Shown here: positions 54,971 to 64,000 of the stretch, one piece after another | How the letters are laid out: the number at the start of each line of letters is the position of its first letter | How positions within the stretch are numbered: position 1 is the stretch's first letter | Assembly: GCA_004123355.1 (NCBI GenBank) | Contig: SCHM01000008.1 | Location: forward strand, 57,501 to 121,500 | Reading direction: 5' to 3' | Source of the DNA: Amphirosellinia nigrospora | Lineage: Eukaryota; Ascomycota; Sordariomycetes; Xylariales; Xylariaceae | DNA: 64,000 nt | Position numbers and translations under genes: made by a program | The notes under the pieces: generated by a model | What the model was told of the DNA's origin: nothing | Databases searched by the model: none | The model's input: the letters and a program-made list of their open reading frames with translations, nothing else

Positions 54971-57761
54971 TTATGTTAACTCTTTCATAGCTTCTTGAAC
55001 AATCCTCCTAGCCTCGGCGACAACGTCCTCGCCACGGCGCCATGTGTAAAGCGGTACGCTGTACTGACTAAGTGTGTCCTGCGCCCGTTCCAACCGACGT
55101 TGCCACAGCTCCAGCTTCTTGTTTGGGGGCCCTTTGTTGGGGCTCCCGCCCATACTTGACGGTGTCGTGGTCCCAGCATTATTGGCACTATTACTTCTTA
55201 CTGTGCCGGTAGCAAGAGAATCAAATCCGATCTCCGAGTCTCCTGTTCGACGTCTATTAGGAATTAGATGTGGACTTGGACTGGTCATGCTGGAAGGCGT
55301 CCCACGACGGCGGGCGGGGGGGAGGTGGAGCACCGCTTGCTTTCAAACTTTCGGCCGATTTAGTGGACTGGCTTGGACTGCGGGAGGGTAGTTGGAGCGT
55401 CTGCTCGGAGGAATTCTGGATTTTTGATAAAGAGTGGAGGGAGGGGTTGTGAATGGCTCTGAGCCCGGAAAGGACCGCCGGGGTAAGGGTGGTGCAAGAG
55501 TAATCCTTTGGTCCTTGGAATTGTTGTGCTTTGTAGATATGGTCGGGATCGTCGTACCACTCTGTAGAGACGAGGGCTTCGCTGGCTTAGGGGGAGGTTT
55601 GCGGCCTTGCGGGTTTGTGACTTGCGTCCCTTGTTTTAGTTTTCGCTCTCCACTAGGCAGGCGGTTTTCCATTTCGGCACGGTAAGATGGTATTGGTTCT
55701 TCCGAGAGATCTATCAAGTCGTCCATGGCTGGGCCGTTGCTCTTATGGATAGCTACATCACGAGGAGGCAGCACTGGCTTGCTCCTTGTGTTATCTTCTG
55801 CGCCATCTTTAGGCTCCTGATCCCGATAACCCCGCCCGGCCCTTGAGATATGGCGGCTTTCACCAGCGTCGTGCGCCGGGTCGAAGTACCCTGGCTGCTC
55901 CGGGTGTGGTGACGTCTCGAATGAAGATCCCTTTGATTCGGCCGGGGTTGGCGATAGCGAGCTCGGTATAGACCTCTAGATCAGCTTCTCCGCTGTCCCC
56001 GACAAGAAGGAATTTCCTCTCTGGAAAGTCGTTCATGATTTTCTCCAGTGTGCCCTTCTTTCGTTCAGCTACAGGCTCAAAAATACCTTGGAGCATGCCG
56101 CTGTATCGTTTCAAATGCAACGAGCCAGGTGGTAGGCCAGCAAGCTTGAAGTAGGTAGCAAGAACTGGGTACAGTTGCCAGGGGCTATTGGAGCAGTAGT
56201 GTATTCTTACACCCATATCGTACAGACCATTATACCAGTCCTTTACGCCGCTGATTGTCAAATCTTTGAGCTCACGTATAAAAGTGTTGCGAAAAATCTC
56301 TTTAGCCCCTAGGGCTATATTCGATCGCTTGATAGTATCATCAATGTCACTGATTAGGCTGACGCCTTGAGGCTCGATCACCTGTATGGTCTCCGTGCAG
56401 GAAATATCTTCGTTTGCTAGAACTCGAACGTGTGTCGGTACGAAATCGAGTGCTGCCCGGACAATGAAGTGGCCGGAATCGTCAGTCATTACCGTGCGCG
56501 ACTGGGATTGGGTATCATTATAGAAAAATAGCGTAATAGGCGCTTCGACTAGAGGAGTTGTCAAGAAGGGTCCGATTCGTGCCATCAGATTCGCATTGGC
56601 AGCGGCTAGCTCCACGTCACTGAGAGCAGAGTTTCCGGCAGTATGCGTCCTCGTAGGCATGGGGAGTGTGGATGACCTAGTCGGTGGTATCGGGCTTCCG
56701 CCCGAATAGCGGTCCCGTCTGTCGCCTTCATCTTCAGACGACTCGTCTTTAGGTTTTTCGCTGTAATCTCCCTGTTGTGCGGCCTCTTCCTCAGCACGTC
56801 CCCTGCGCACAATTTCTTGTGCCTCATGTGCAATGCTCTCTCTTTCCCGTTCGTCGTCATGTTGCTGGCGCATGTCTGAGGAAGGCAAGCTGGAGTTTGC
56901 CGCGCTGTCAGCTGGCTGCACTCTAGGAGCTGGAATGCCGCTGAGCTGTCTCGCTAGTCCAATAAGGACTCGATTGCGCCGCGTCATAGGACCTTTATGG
57001 GGATTGTAGATCCATCCTCGTACGTCGACATCTACAATGGCTGTCTCGTCTTCATACCGGGCCCATTCTTGCCGCCAGTACTCTTGCTCGTTCGTCACAC
57101 CCATGGTCGAAGGCGGCGGTGGCCCGCCTGGACTCGCAAATTGCCTCGGCTTCTGCTTGATGTGCTGCTTGGCATAGGAGGGAAACAGTACCATCTGCTC
57201 GTTCCCTCTTGTGACAATAGCAACGTCGGGAAAGGATCCCGGAATGGTGATCTTGGAAATCTCAGAAGTGTCCATCTCCGTCAACCTCGTCTGGTTGTAC
57301 GATTCCTTGATCTCATTCACGGCTACGGCGCCAGCCCTATAGACGGTACCGGCCATAGCAGCGAGCTTTCGCCTCCTCGCGCCCCTCTCGCGGCTACCGT
57401 CGGCGCCATAGTTGCCGCTCCCGACGCCTAGCCCCGGCAGGGACGTCATTGTCTCGATCCCATGCTTTACGCGTTGCGCAGTGGGATGGCCCAGAAGCAG
57501 CCGCCAGGCGTGATTGACGATCCGGAACTGCTCTCGGCGACGGCGCTGGTGCTCGACGATATGCCGGTATACTCGGCGCTTATAGTAGGGGAGGGTGTCG
57601 AGGTGGAAGAGGATAAGGCGTCCCTTGTATCTATTACGCAGACTCTGCGGGAAGAGGTATTGGAGGAAACGGCGGGGGGGCGCCAGTGTGTGTAGTTGAA
57701 GATGCTGGGTCTGGTTGGATATAGGTCGGCGGATCACGGCCAGCTGACACGAGCAAGACAA
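54971..57761 (-). CDS. app1: App1-like phosphatidate phosphatase (DUF2183)
   Basis: A 633-codon frame runs from 57761 to 55860 and continues after shifts to 54971. The N-terminus has TLPYYKRRVYRHIVEHQRRRREQ and RGARRRKLAAMAGTVYRAGA. The catalytic domain (from about residue 460) has GVSLISDIDDTIKRSNI, the D-x-D-x-T phosphatase motif, then GVRIHYCSNSPWQLYPVL, LPPGSLHLKRYSGM and RKFLLVGDSGEADLEVY, with the second catalytic Asp. After a shift at about 55890 (RDVTTP to QPGYFDPAHDAG) there is a Pro-rich tail (PPPKPAKPSS), and then LWQRRLERAQDTLSQYSVPLYTWRRGEDVVAEARRIVQ, typical of the family's C-terminus. Two compensating shifts lie at about 55325-55365. Yeast App1 dephosphorylates phosphatidate at cortical actin patches. 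The start could also be at MTSLPGLG (57449). Confidence 0.92.
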
Positions 57762-58592
57762 CTCGTTAGATACCTAGCGAGTTAAATACGGCAGCGGAGG
57801 GGCTGTAGTACTCTAGGCCATTAGCAACAATTAGTAATGGGCATGATTCGAAGGAAAGTTCCCAGATGCATATAAGCAGGATGGGAAGGGTACAGAATGT
57901 AGGTGACAGACCTCGGAAGTACCAGTATATATATAATTGAATTAAGTAGATTAGGAGGTACCTAGGCTTACTTACTGCTTGTCTCTCTGCATATGCTGTC
58001 GAGAAGGATGAGGGATTGGACCACTTCGAAACCCGGAGCTCGCGTTTCAAGAGACTGAATGCGCGTATGGTTGTGACGTCGATAAAGTAAGAGCCAGTCA
58101 CTCCATTACACCATTACATGTACATATGTGGCATAGAAAAGTGGCTGTGGTGGCTTGCACACACGACCCCACTCAATAATTAGCAGGTAGGTAGGTAATT
58201 CGCCAACCTACCTAATACATACCTAGGTACCTAGGCACCTACCAGGGTACCTAATGCAGCACGTACCTAGGCCAACTACAGGTACCATTGGATCTACCTA
58301 CTACAATACCTACCTGCACACCTGCTACCTGTACAAGGAGGTAGGTAGGTAGGTTGATCAAGCAACGTACCTAGCCTACCAGCACCGACGATTAAGCTCA
58401 ACATTCACCCACTCCCAGCTCCATCCCAAACTCCTCCTCCTGACATCGATATTTCGAGCCTCCGAGTGTATACCCAACATCCACAGCGGCCTTCCAACTC
58501 ACGACTCACGTCGCGTGTTCTCCCAGCCGTCGCCACCGCTATTGATACCGTTCGTTCTATCCCTCGGGCCCGAAGACACGACAAGACAAAAC
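57762..58592. promoter_or_regulatory. Divergent promoter between app1 and bim1, rich in GGTACCTA repeats
   Basis: Between 58186 and 58380 nearly every decamer is part of a GGTAGGTAGG or CCTAGGTACCTAGG run. These are self-complementary and could form cruciforms. The same motif class occurs in many other intergenic stretches in this window but is densest here. Start codons of app1 and bim1 flank the region. Confidence 0.5.
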
Positions 58593-59762
58593 ATGGCAGA
58601 ATCAAGGTATGTTGCTCGGCCAGATGTTGTGCCTCGCGCTCTCTGGCGCAACGACAGCACAAGCTGACGCCGACTCATCTTCTGCCTCATATAGACAGGA
58701 GCTTGTAGCATGGCTCAACAGCCTTCTGCAGCTGAACATGACCAAAGTCGAACAATGCGGGACTGGGTAAGTCGTGACAAGGGAAAACCCGCCCAAAAAA
58801 CCCATGCACGCTTGCTTATTTATTTTCATGACCCCTCCCCCACCTCAATAAAAGATATCACAACCTCCCTTTAATACTTCCACCACACTCCGTCAACTTC
58901 CTATTCCTTTTTTACCTTGCAAACGTTCACCCCTTACCACACCGCATCACCCGCATCCTCTCAATTCCAATGAGTTCACATCATGTTTATTCGTTGAGGG
59001 GGCCAGCTAATTCCATCGCACTCGACATATAGTGCTGCATTGTGTCAGGTTTTCGATAGCATCTTTCTCGACGTGCCATGTCGCGAGTTAAATTCAATGT
59101 GAATGGCGAATGGGCCTATGTCCAAAACTTCAAGATCCTACAAAGTCAGCCCAGCCACCCTTCCAACATCAGTCTCCCCAGCCTTTCCTTCTCCCTATAC
59201 TGACATCCCATACCGCTTCTTATAGACACCTTCACCAAGCATCATGTGGACAAGCCGATCCCCGTCGAAGGCTTGACAAAGTGCAAGATGCAGGATAACC
59301 TCGAGTTTCTGCAGTGGACCAAGAAGTTCTGGGACCAGTACTTCCCCGGGGGAGATTACGATGCTGTCGCGCGAAGGAAAGGAAGCACCCTGCCCCGACA
59401 GGTGCAGGTCCTCGGTCCGCGACCGGCAGTGCAGCGGCCGCTCGGAGGGGTACCACGCCTACCACAGGCCCCCGTCTTGGTGTTAAATCCGGTGCGGCCG
59501 GTGGTGCGGCGTCTGCGGTTCTAATTCAGGAGAATGCCACACTTAAGGAGACAGTCGTGGGCCTTGAACGGGAGAGAGACTTCTATTTCAGCAAACTACG
59601 AGACATCGAGCTGTTAATTCAGCAGGCTGTAGAGGATGACCGGAGATTGAGAAGCAGGAAGATGGCCTGATCAAGCAGATCCAGGCGATATTATACTCAA
59701 CCGAAGAGGGCTTCGAAATCCCTGCCGAGGGGGAAGCGTTGGACGATCAGGAAACATTCTAA
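58593..59762 (+). CDS. bim1: EB1-family microtubule plus-end protein (Bim1/Mal3)
   Basis: Exons are 58593-58606, 58695-58766, 59033-59144 and 59226-59762. The tiny first exon MAES and the second (RQELVAWLNSLLQLNMTKVEQCGTG) are diagnostic. The calponin-homology domain continues with ALCQVFDSIFLDVPMSRVKFNVN, WAYVQNFKILQNTFTKHHVDKPIPVEGL and NLEFLQWTKKFWDQYFPGGDYDAVARRKGS. A low-complexity Gly/Ala/Thr linker leads to the EB1 coiled coil (LKETVVGLERERDFYFSKLRDIELLIQQ) and the acidic end EEGFEIPAEGEALDDQETF, an aromatic-tailed EEY/F-like terminus. Shifts are inferred at about 59076 (run of C before ATG), 59370-59385 and 59650. The protein tracks growing microtubule ends and recruits partners through its tail. 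Confidence 0.93.
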
Positions 59763-61581
59763 ACTCGATATCAGGAACTCGTTACCTTTCAAAAACGTAT
59801 GACATAATGAAGAAACCCGAGACAAGTCATAACAAAGTAATTGAGGGATGGTAAGTTGTACAGGAGTATGAGTGAAGGGGGGTATGCACTGTCGGGATCA
59901 CTCTGTACCCGACGGCTTGTTTTTCAAGGTATAATAGCCTCAGCAATGCGTCATTACGGCAATGGAAGACCTTGACAATAGCTGCCTTGGTTTCAGCGCA
60001 GCATTGCTTCCAGCGAAGCTTGGTTCGATATGTGTCGGGATATGAGAAGAAGAAGCTCTACAACAGTAAACAATAAACTGTGTTCTCGTTTCCCTTGGTG
60101 TCATCCACTTCCGGCGATTCCATTCCAATGCTTCATTTGCCTTCCTTAGTAGGATTGCCGTTCACAGCATGCTACAGATATTGTCGGAGCTGACAATATT
60201 ACCGCATGAGGGGGATGCGTATCGAGCGCGCTTCTAGGATCACGTCCTTTCGCGACTTACCTAGTCTTTACCCCAGATGGCTAACGTATATACCTACATA
60301 AGAAATACCGGAGGGGGGTGATTTGTCAGTAGAACTTGCCCTGCTTAGGACGACCGCGGCATTAAAATTCATCAACACAGGGAAAAGATGTCTCATCGTA
60401 TCTCATCGTCGTTCTATTTCACGTTAGTAGTCTAATGTTTTATGCGGCGGTAGCAGGAGAAACATATGAATCGCGACGAGTGAGATTCTACCCAACAATG
60501 ACAACGTTTCTCACTTAGGTACCGTCAACTCGTATTGCCACAACGCAGTTCCTTACGTCATCATGCACCACAGCGTTTCGTCTTTGCAAAGTTTACAGTT
60601 GGAATTTATAGATACTAGGTATTCATCGTCCATTTTCAAGCTCAGACGGCTATTTCAGGGAGAGTCGTTTTAGAACTAGAAGACAGATCATTCGTGCATC
60701 TGTTGTTCTGTCCTGTCACTTTAAAAGCTCCCATTTTCTAACCGAAAAGCGTGGGTTTGTTGACGCTGGCAGACTTTGGATCGTCCCGATCCTAGGATGT
60801 TTAATGCAAGGATGTACACTATGCACCGCATCAACGCTCACTGTCAGGGGTCTGTACTTGAGGTCTCAATGATTGATGTATTTTCTAAGTCTATGGATGA
60901 CCCAGTCTCCAACGGACCCTCGCACCTGGCACTCACCTCTGTTTTGGCTTGTCTGCCGTTGCCCGTCCTGCGTATAATAAGAACAACATCAGTTAGTTAT
61001 TTCGACCAAGATGCCTAGCTACCTACCTAGGTAGGTGAGGTCTTTGGGTATGCGTGCACATGTACTTGGTACAAGTCACAAGATCATGTGGCCCACAGCT
61101 GGAGGCGTGCGAAGGAGTATTTTAATAGGTAATTACCTATAGTAGGTAGCACATTGGAATATACCTACATAGGGTAGGAGGTAGAGGAGGTAGGTTAGGT
61201 ACTGTAGCAGCACCAATGTAGCTAGAGGAGGTTGAACGGCAGGTGCTGTCAGTCAGTCGAAGCACGCGACCTCCACGCCGTGGTCTCAACTCAAACTCCA
61301 TCTCCCACCTCCCATCTCCCATCTCCCATCTCCCACCTTTCTCCCTCTCCCCCAATGAATTCGGTCGGCCGGGAAACTGTCAATTTAACGGTGGCTGGCT
61401 GTCACTCTTGGCTTATGTTGCTTCTGATCCCCATTAACAACCCAGACAGGTTGTGCGTCGTCGCGCCTCGTAACGGGACAATCCCCAAGCGCCCTACCAA
61501 CTTGAATTTACACTTGCCTGTCTAACGGTAGCTCCAAAAAACCATCTCCGTCGGGAGCGCATGTTCGCAGCCGCTACTATC
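59763..61581. other. Intergenic region upstream of vam7
   Basis: 1.8 kb with no gene I can support. It contains CTACCTACCTAGGTAGGTGAGG at about 61020-61041 and a CCCATCTCCCATCTCCCATC repeat at about 61302-61335, just ahead of vam7, which may be leader or promoter sequence. Confidence 0.5.
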
Positions 61582-62669
61582 ATGGCGCCGCCCGCCGAGA
61601 TCACCATCCAACGACGTCTTTGCACACACCGACCGACAAGTCTAAACCGTACACCCTATAACATCACATTACGACTGCCGCTACGCACCTACGTCGTCCA
61701 GAAGCGGTACTCCGAGTTCGCCGCTCTCCACGGCGCTTTGACCGCTGCCGTTGACACCCCACCGCCAGCTCCCCTCCCCGGTAAGTCGTGGTTCAAGTCC
61801 ACCCTCACCTCACCCATCTCACCGAGGACCGTCGCCGTGGTCTCGAGGCGTACCTGCGCGCCATCGCCGAGTCTCCCGATCGCAGGTGGCGCGACACGGC
61901 TACATGGCGTACCTTTCTACACCTACCGGGTCTGAACAGCGCTGCCAACAGTGCCGCTAGCGTTGGCGGTGGCTACGGCATACCGAACAGAGACGCTGCA
62001 AGTGCTGCTGCTGCACAGGATCCCGGTACTTGGCTGGACCTACATGCGGAGATGAAGAAGGACTTTCAGGAAGCACGCCGATGCCTAGCTAGGCGAGACG
62101 CCGCGACTGAGAACGCCGTTGCTCTTGAGGCCGGGTCTGCCGCCAAGAAGGCTCTCGTGAAGGCCGGGGGTTTGTTGACGTGTCTCCGCGACGGGCTGAA
62201 GGTGATGGAGAGTGCAAGGAGGCTAGGGGATGGTGAGATCCGGCGGAGGAAGGACCTACTTGCAGCTGCGCGTGTCGATAGGGAAGACCTCGAGAAGCTG
62301 AGCTCGGCCATCTCCGCTACGTCCAAAGCCTCGGAAAAGGGCGCCGTCCGCCGCAGATAAGGCTGCCCTCGTCGGGCCGCGACGTCCAAGGCTCGTGGAA
62401 GAGTCCTCGGAGCGCCATTGCCGGAGACGGAACAGACGAGGGAGTTGGATAACCTAGGGGTCGCGATGCTACAGAGACAGACGATGCATGAGCAAGACCA
62501 AGATGCCGAGGCCCTTGGCAAGATTATTCGCCGCCAACGCGAGATGGCTGAGGCTATTCATCGTGAAGTTGAGGAGCAGACAGACATGCTGGATCATGTC
62601 AATTCTCAGGCCGATGTCCTTGCTGGCAAAGTTGGAGTCGCCAAGAATCGCGTTAAGGGGGTATCGTAA
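61582..62669 (+). CDS. vam7: Vacuolar SNARE with PX domain (Vam7)
   Basis: The start MAPPAEITI is at 61582; a second ATG 21 nt upstream is in frame but does not fit the family. The N-terminal PX domain shows YNITLRLPLRTYVVQKRYSEFAALH and PPPAPLPGKSWFKSTL, then LTEDRRRGLEAYLRAIAESPDRRWRDTATWRTFLHLP. It binds phosphatidylinositol 3-phosphate. The C-terminus is a Qc-type SNARE helix: PETEQTRELDNLGVAMLQRQTM..EQDQDAEALGKIIRRQREMAEAIHREVEEQTDML, with the zero-layer Gln in EEQTDML. There is no membrane anchor, as expected for Vam7. Shifts are inferred at about 61615-61665 (two, compensating), 61815 and 62350. It works in homotypic vacuole fusion with Vam3, Vti1 and Nyv1. Confidence 0.92.
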
Positions 62670-63168
62670 CCGAAATCTTATATGAGATTCGTTGTTTGGC
62701 CAGTACTGGTGTTTCTGGATGCCGTTATCGAAGCAGTCGAGGTCTCTCGTGGGATCATGGATTGGGCTGTTTGGGCGTTGAGTATGCATGTATGCTGTTG
62801 CAGGTTCAGTGAAGAAGACACTGGATGGGTTTCCGTTCATGGCGATAATTTTACGTCGTTTCGCTAGGTGGTACTGGCGCGGGTATGTTGTGTCATGATC
62901 ATCATCGTCATCATATAAGGTTCGGCACGGTTGGCTATTCATCACTGCATTGGCGGGCGAAAGTTTGATATTTATACATTATTTATTAACAATAATAAGG
63001 TTATATACACATACTAGCAGGAGCGTCACAATGGATCGAAAGGCATCCGTATTGTCCTTGGAGGAGTGGAGGCTCTTTCAACCTTGAGTATGGCTTCGAT
63101 GCCGTCGGTTGCCGCGTCCTGCATCGCCTCGGATTTCAGCTATCACGCTGTTACGTGATCCGCTTGTG
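62670..63168. other. Intergenic region
   Basis: Convergent 3' flanks. AT-rich at about 62965-63010 (ATTATTTATTAACAATAATAAGG). Nothing else is seen. Confidence 0.55.
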
Positions 63169-64000
63169 TCAGACCAGCGACTGTGCTTCATTTGGTTCAT
63201 TCAAGATCAAGGCCAAAGTGCCGAGACGTTCTCGTATCTCGCCAAACGCGCGAGTCGAGTCCCTTGAGCAAGCCGTTAGTTCGTCGAAGTTCGTTCTCAT
63301 TTGGGATCTATACGACTCCCTGTCCGCCTCAAGCTCCGCCTCCATTCTTCCTTCAACAAATTCAATTTTGCCTCCAGCTCCTCCCTCCATTCTTCCTTCA
63401 ACAAATTCAATTTTGCCTCCAGCTCCCCCTCAACGAATCGAGTTTAGGCATTTTGGCATTCCTCCCGTCGATCATAGCTGGCGTCGCGCTTGACCGATCC
63501 AACACTCGATTTTGCAAATGGATCCATCGATTGAGACGCGGTGACCGTCCCCGACCAGCATGATCTCCCGCATCTGGGGTGGATATAGCCCTCGAGGCAG
63601 TACGTGGCTTGCTAGCCCTTACTAGATGACGAGAGGGTGAGTGCCTTGTCGTTTTGGACGACAATGTAGGAGAGGCGATAGGGTAATGGGCAGACGAGGC
63701 CTTTGCAGCAGAGTAAGTAGGCGAGAATCTTGACAACGACTTCGGATTAACGCAGGAATCGGCGTGGCTACAACCTCGAGGGTCGGTTGAGGGCTCATCG
63801 GGGATGGCGAGCTGTACCGTGATCCATTCTCTGCATCTCTCATACTGCTGTCGTTGATATCAAGGTCGGTGCCGTTCTCAGAGTGTCCGTCCACAATCGT
63901 CAAATTGTTTTGAGCCCACGGCTCAAGGAATGGTCGTATATCTCTTTGGCTTTGCGTAAACGACTCGCCCCAGAGACGCGTGTAATTGGCGAGTAAAGGA
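63169..64000 (-). CDS. Partial coiled-coil protein, runs off the window
   Basis: Minus-strand gene whose start is beyond the right edge. Pieces in order are NYTRLWGESFTQSQRDIRPF and DGHSENGTDLDINDSSMRDAENG, a Ser/Pro/Arg-rich section (SPTLSSKTTRHSPSRHL), NAKMPKLDSLRG, a coiled coil built from a tandem repeat (ELEAKLNLLKEEWRE), and the end GEIRERLGTLALILNEPNEAQSLV. The pieces lie in three frames, so shifts are inferred near 63420, 63640-63720 and 63345. The product is probably a structural or kinetochore-type coiled-coil protein, but I cannot name it. Confidence 0.55.
63339..63428 (-). repeat. Two-copy 45-bp tandem repeat in the coiled coil
   Basis: Copies at 63339-63383 and 63384-63428 are nearly identical. 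The period of 45 bp is 15 codons and gives ELEAKLNLLKEEWRE twice, about two heptads per unit. The closeness of the copies suggests recent duplication, or an unequal-crossover site with variable copy number. Confidence 0.75.

Noticed and set aside
57462-57695. 77-codon plus frame with an acidic, protein-like composition
   Set aside because: It is antisense to the app1 N-terminus, whose own frame (YYKRRVYRHIVEHQRRRREQ) is family-like.
1-64000. CRISPR arrays, bacterial operons, phage or biosynthetic gene cluster
   Set aside because: Introns, rDNA type and gene families are fungal. The spacer repeats lack the regular spacing and unique spacers of a CRISPR array, and no polyketide, peptide or terpene synthase is present.

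Overview
The window is nuclear DNA from a filamentous ascomycete, most likely of the order Xylariales. The ITS2 and 5.8S sequence at the left edge has the Xylariaceae/Hypoxylaceae-type 'CTTAAGCC..GTTGCTTAGTGTTGGGAGCC' style. Genes have short 5'-GTAAGT..CTAAC..AG-3' introns, and the gene set (condensin Cnd3, Prp19, Nop4, Drs1, Vam7, EB1/Bim1, App1, an orphan hybrid histidine kinase) is typical of Sordariomycetes. No bacterial, plasmid or phage signature is present.

Layout. 1-4115: one rDNA unit on the minus strand (5' end of LSU, ITS2, 5.8S, ITS1, whole SSU). The SSU carries three group I introns. 4116-9790: external transcribed spacer and intergenic spacer, built from nested repeats (a ~220-bp block in three copies, a 96-bp tandem repeat, arrays of GGGTAGG/CCTACCC motifs, and a minisatellite of ~18-nt hairpins). 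Around 9790 the repeats stop and single-copy DNA begins, so the window appears to cross the edge of the rDNA array. 9791-11229 has no convincing gene.

11.3-18 kb: an uncharacterised multi-pass membrane protein, an uncharacterised cytosolic protein and a rhomboid protease. 18-20.6 kb is gene-poor with a decayed ABC-transporter fragment. 20.6-30 kb: nop4 and cnd3 share a divergent promoter, followed by a PAS hybrid histidine kinase. 30.4-32.8 kb holds an ankyrin-repeat pseudogene and unassigned DNA. 32.8-42.5 kb: prp19 divergent from a ureidoimidazoline (OHCU) decarboxylase gene, a HAM1-like protein and an uncharacterised nuclear-type protein. 43.4-45.8 kb: an OPT oligopeptide transporter. 45.8-49.6 kb is gene-poor. 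49.6-64 kb: a RING/SIM protein, drs1, app1, bim1, vam7 and a partial coiled-coil gene running off the right end.

The genes are independent housekeeping genes rather than an operon or biosynthetic cluster; the shared theme is only that several act in ribosome or RNA biology (rDNA, nop4, drs1, prp19). A striking feature of the whole window is that almost every conserved gene is broken by one or more single-base frameshifts, often at short homopolymers, while the reading continues in a neighbouring frame with excellent family similarity. This looks like consensus error in an uncorrected long-read assembly more than real gene death, so coordinates below are given as whole gene spans with the shift positions noted. 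The most biologically interesting observation is a pair of almost identical group I introns at two different SSU sites whose guide sequences co-vary with their 5' exons.
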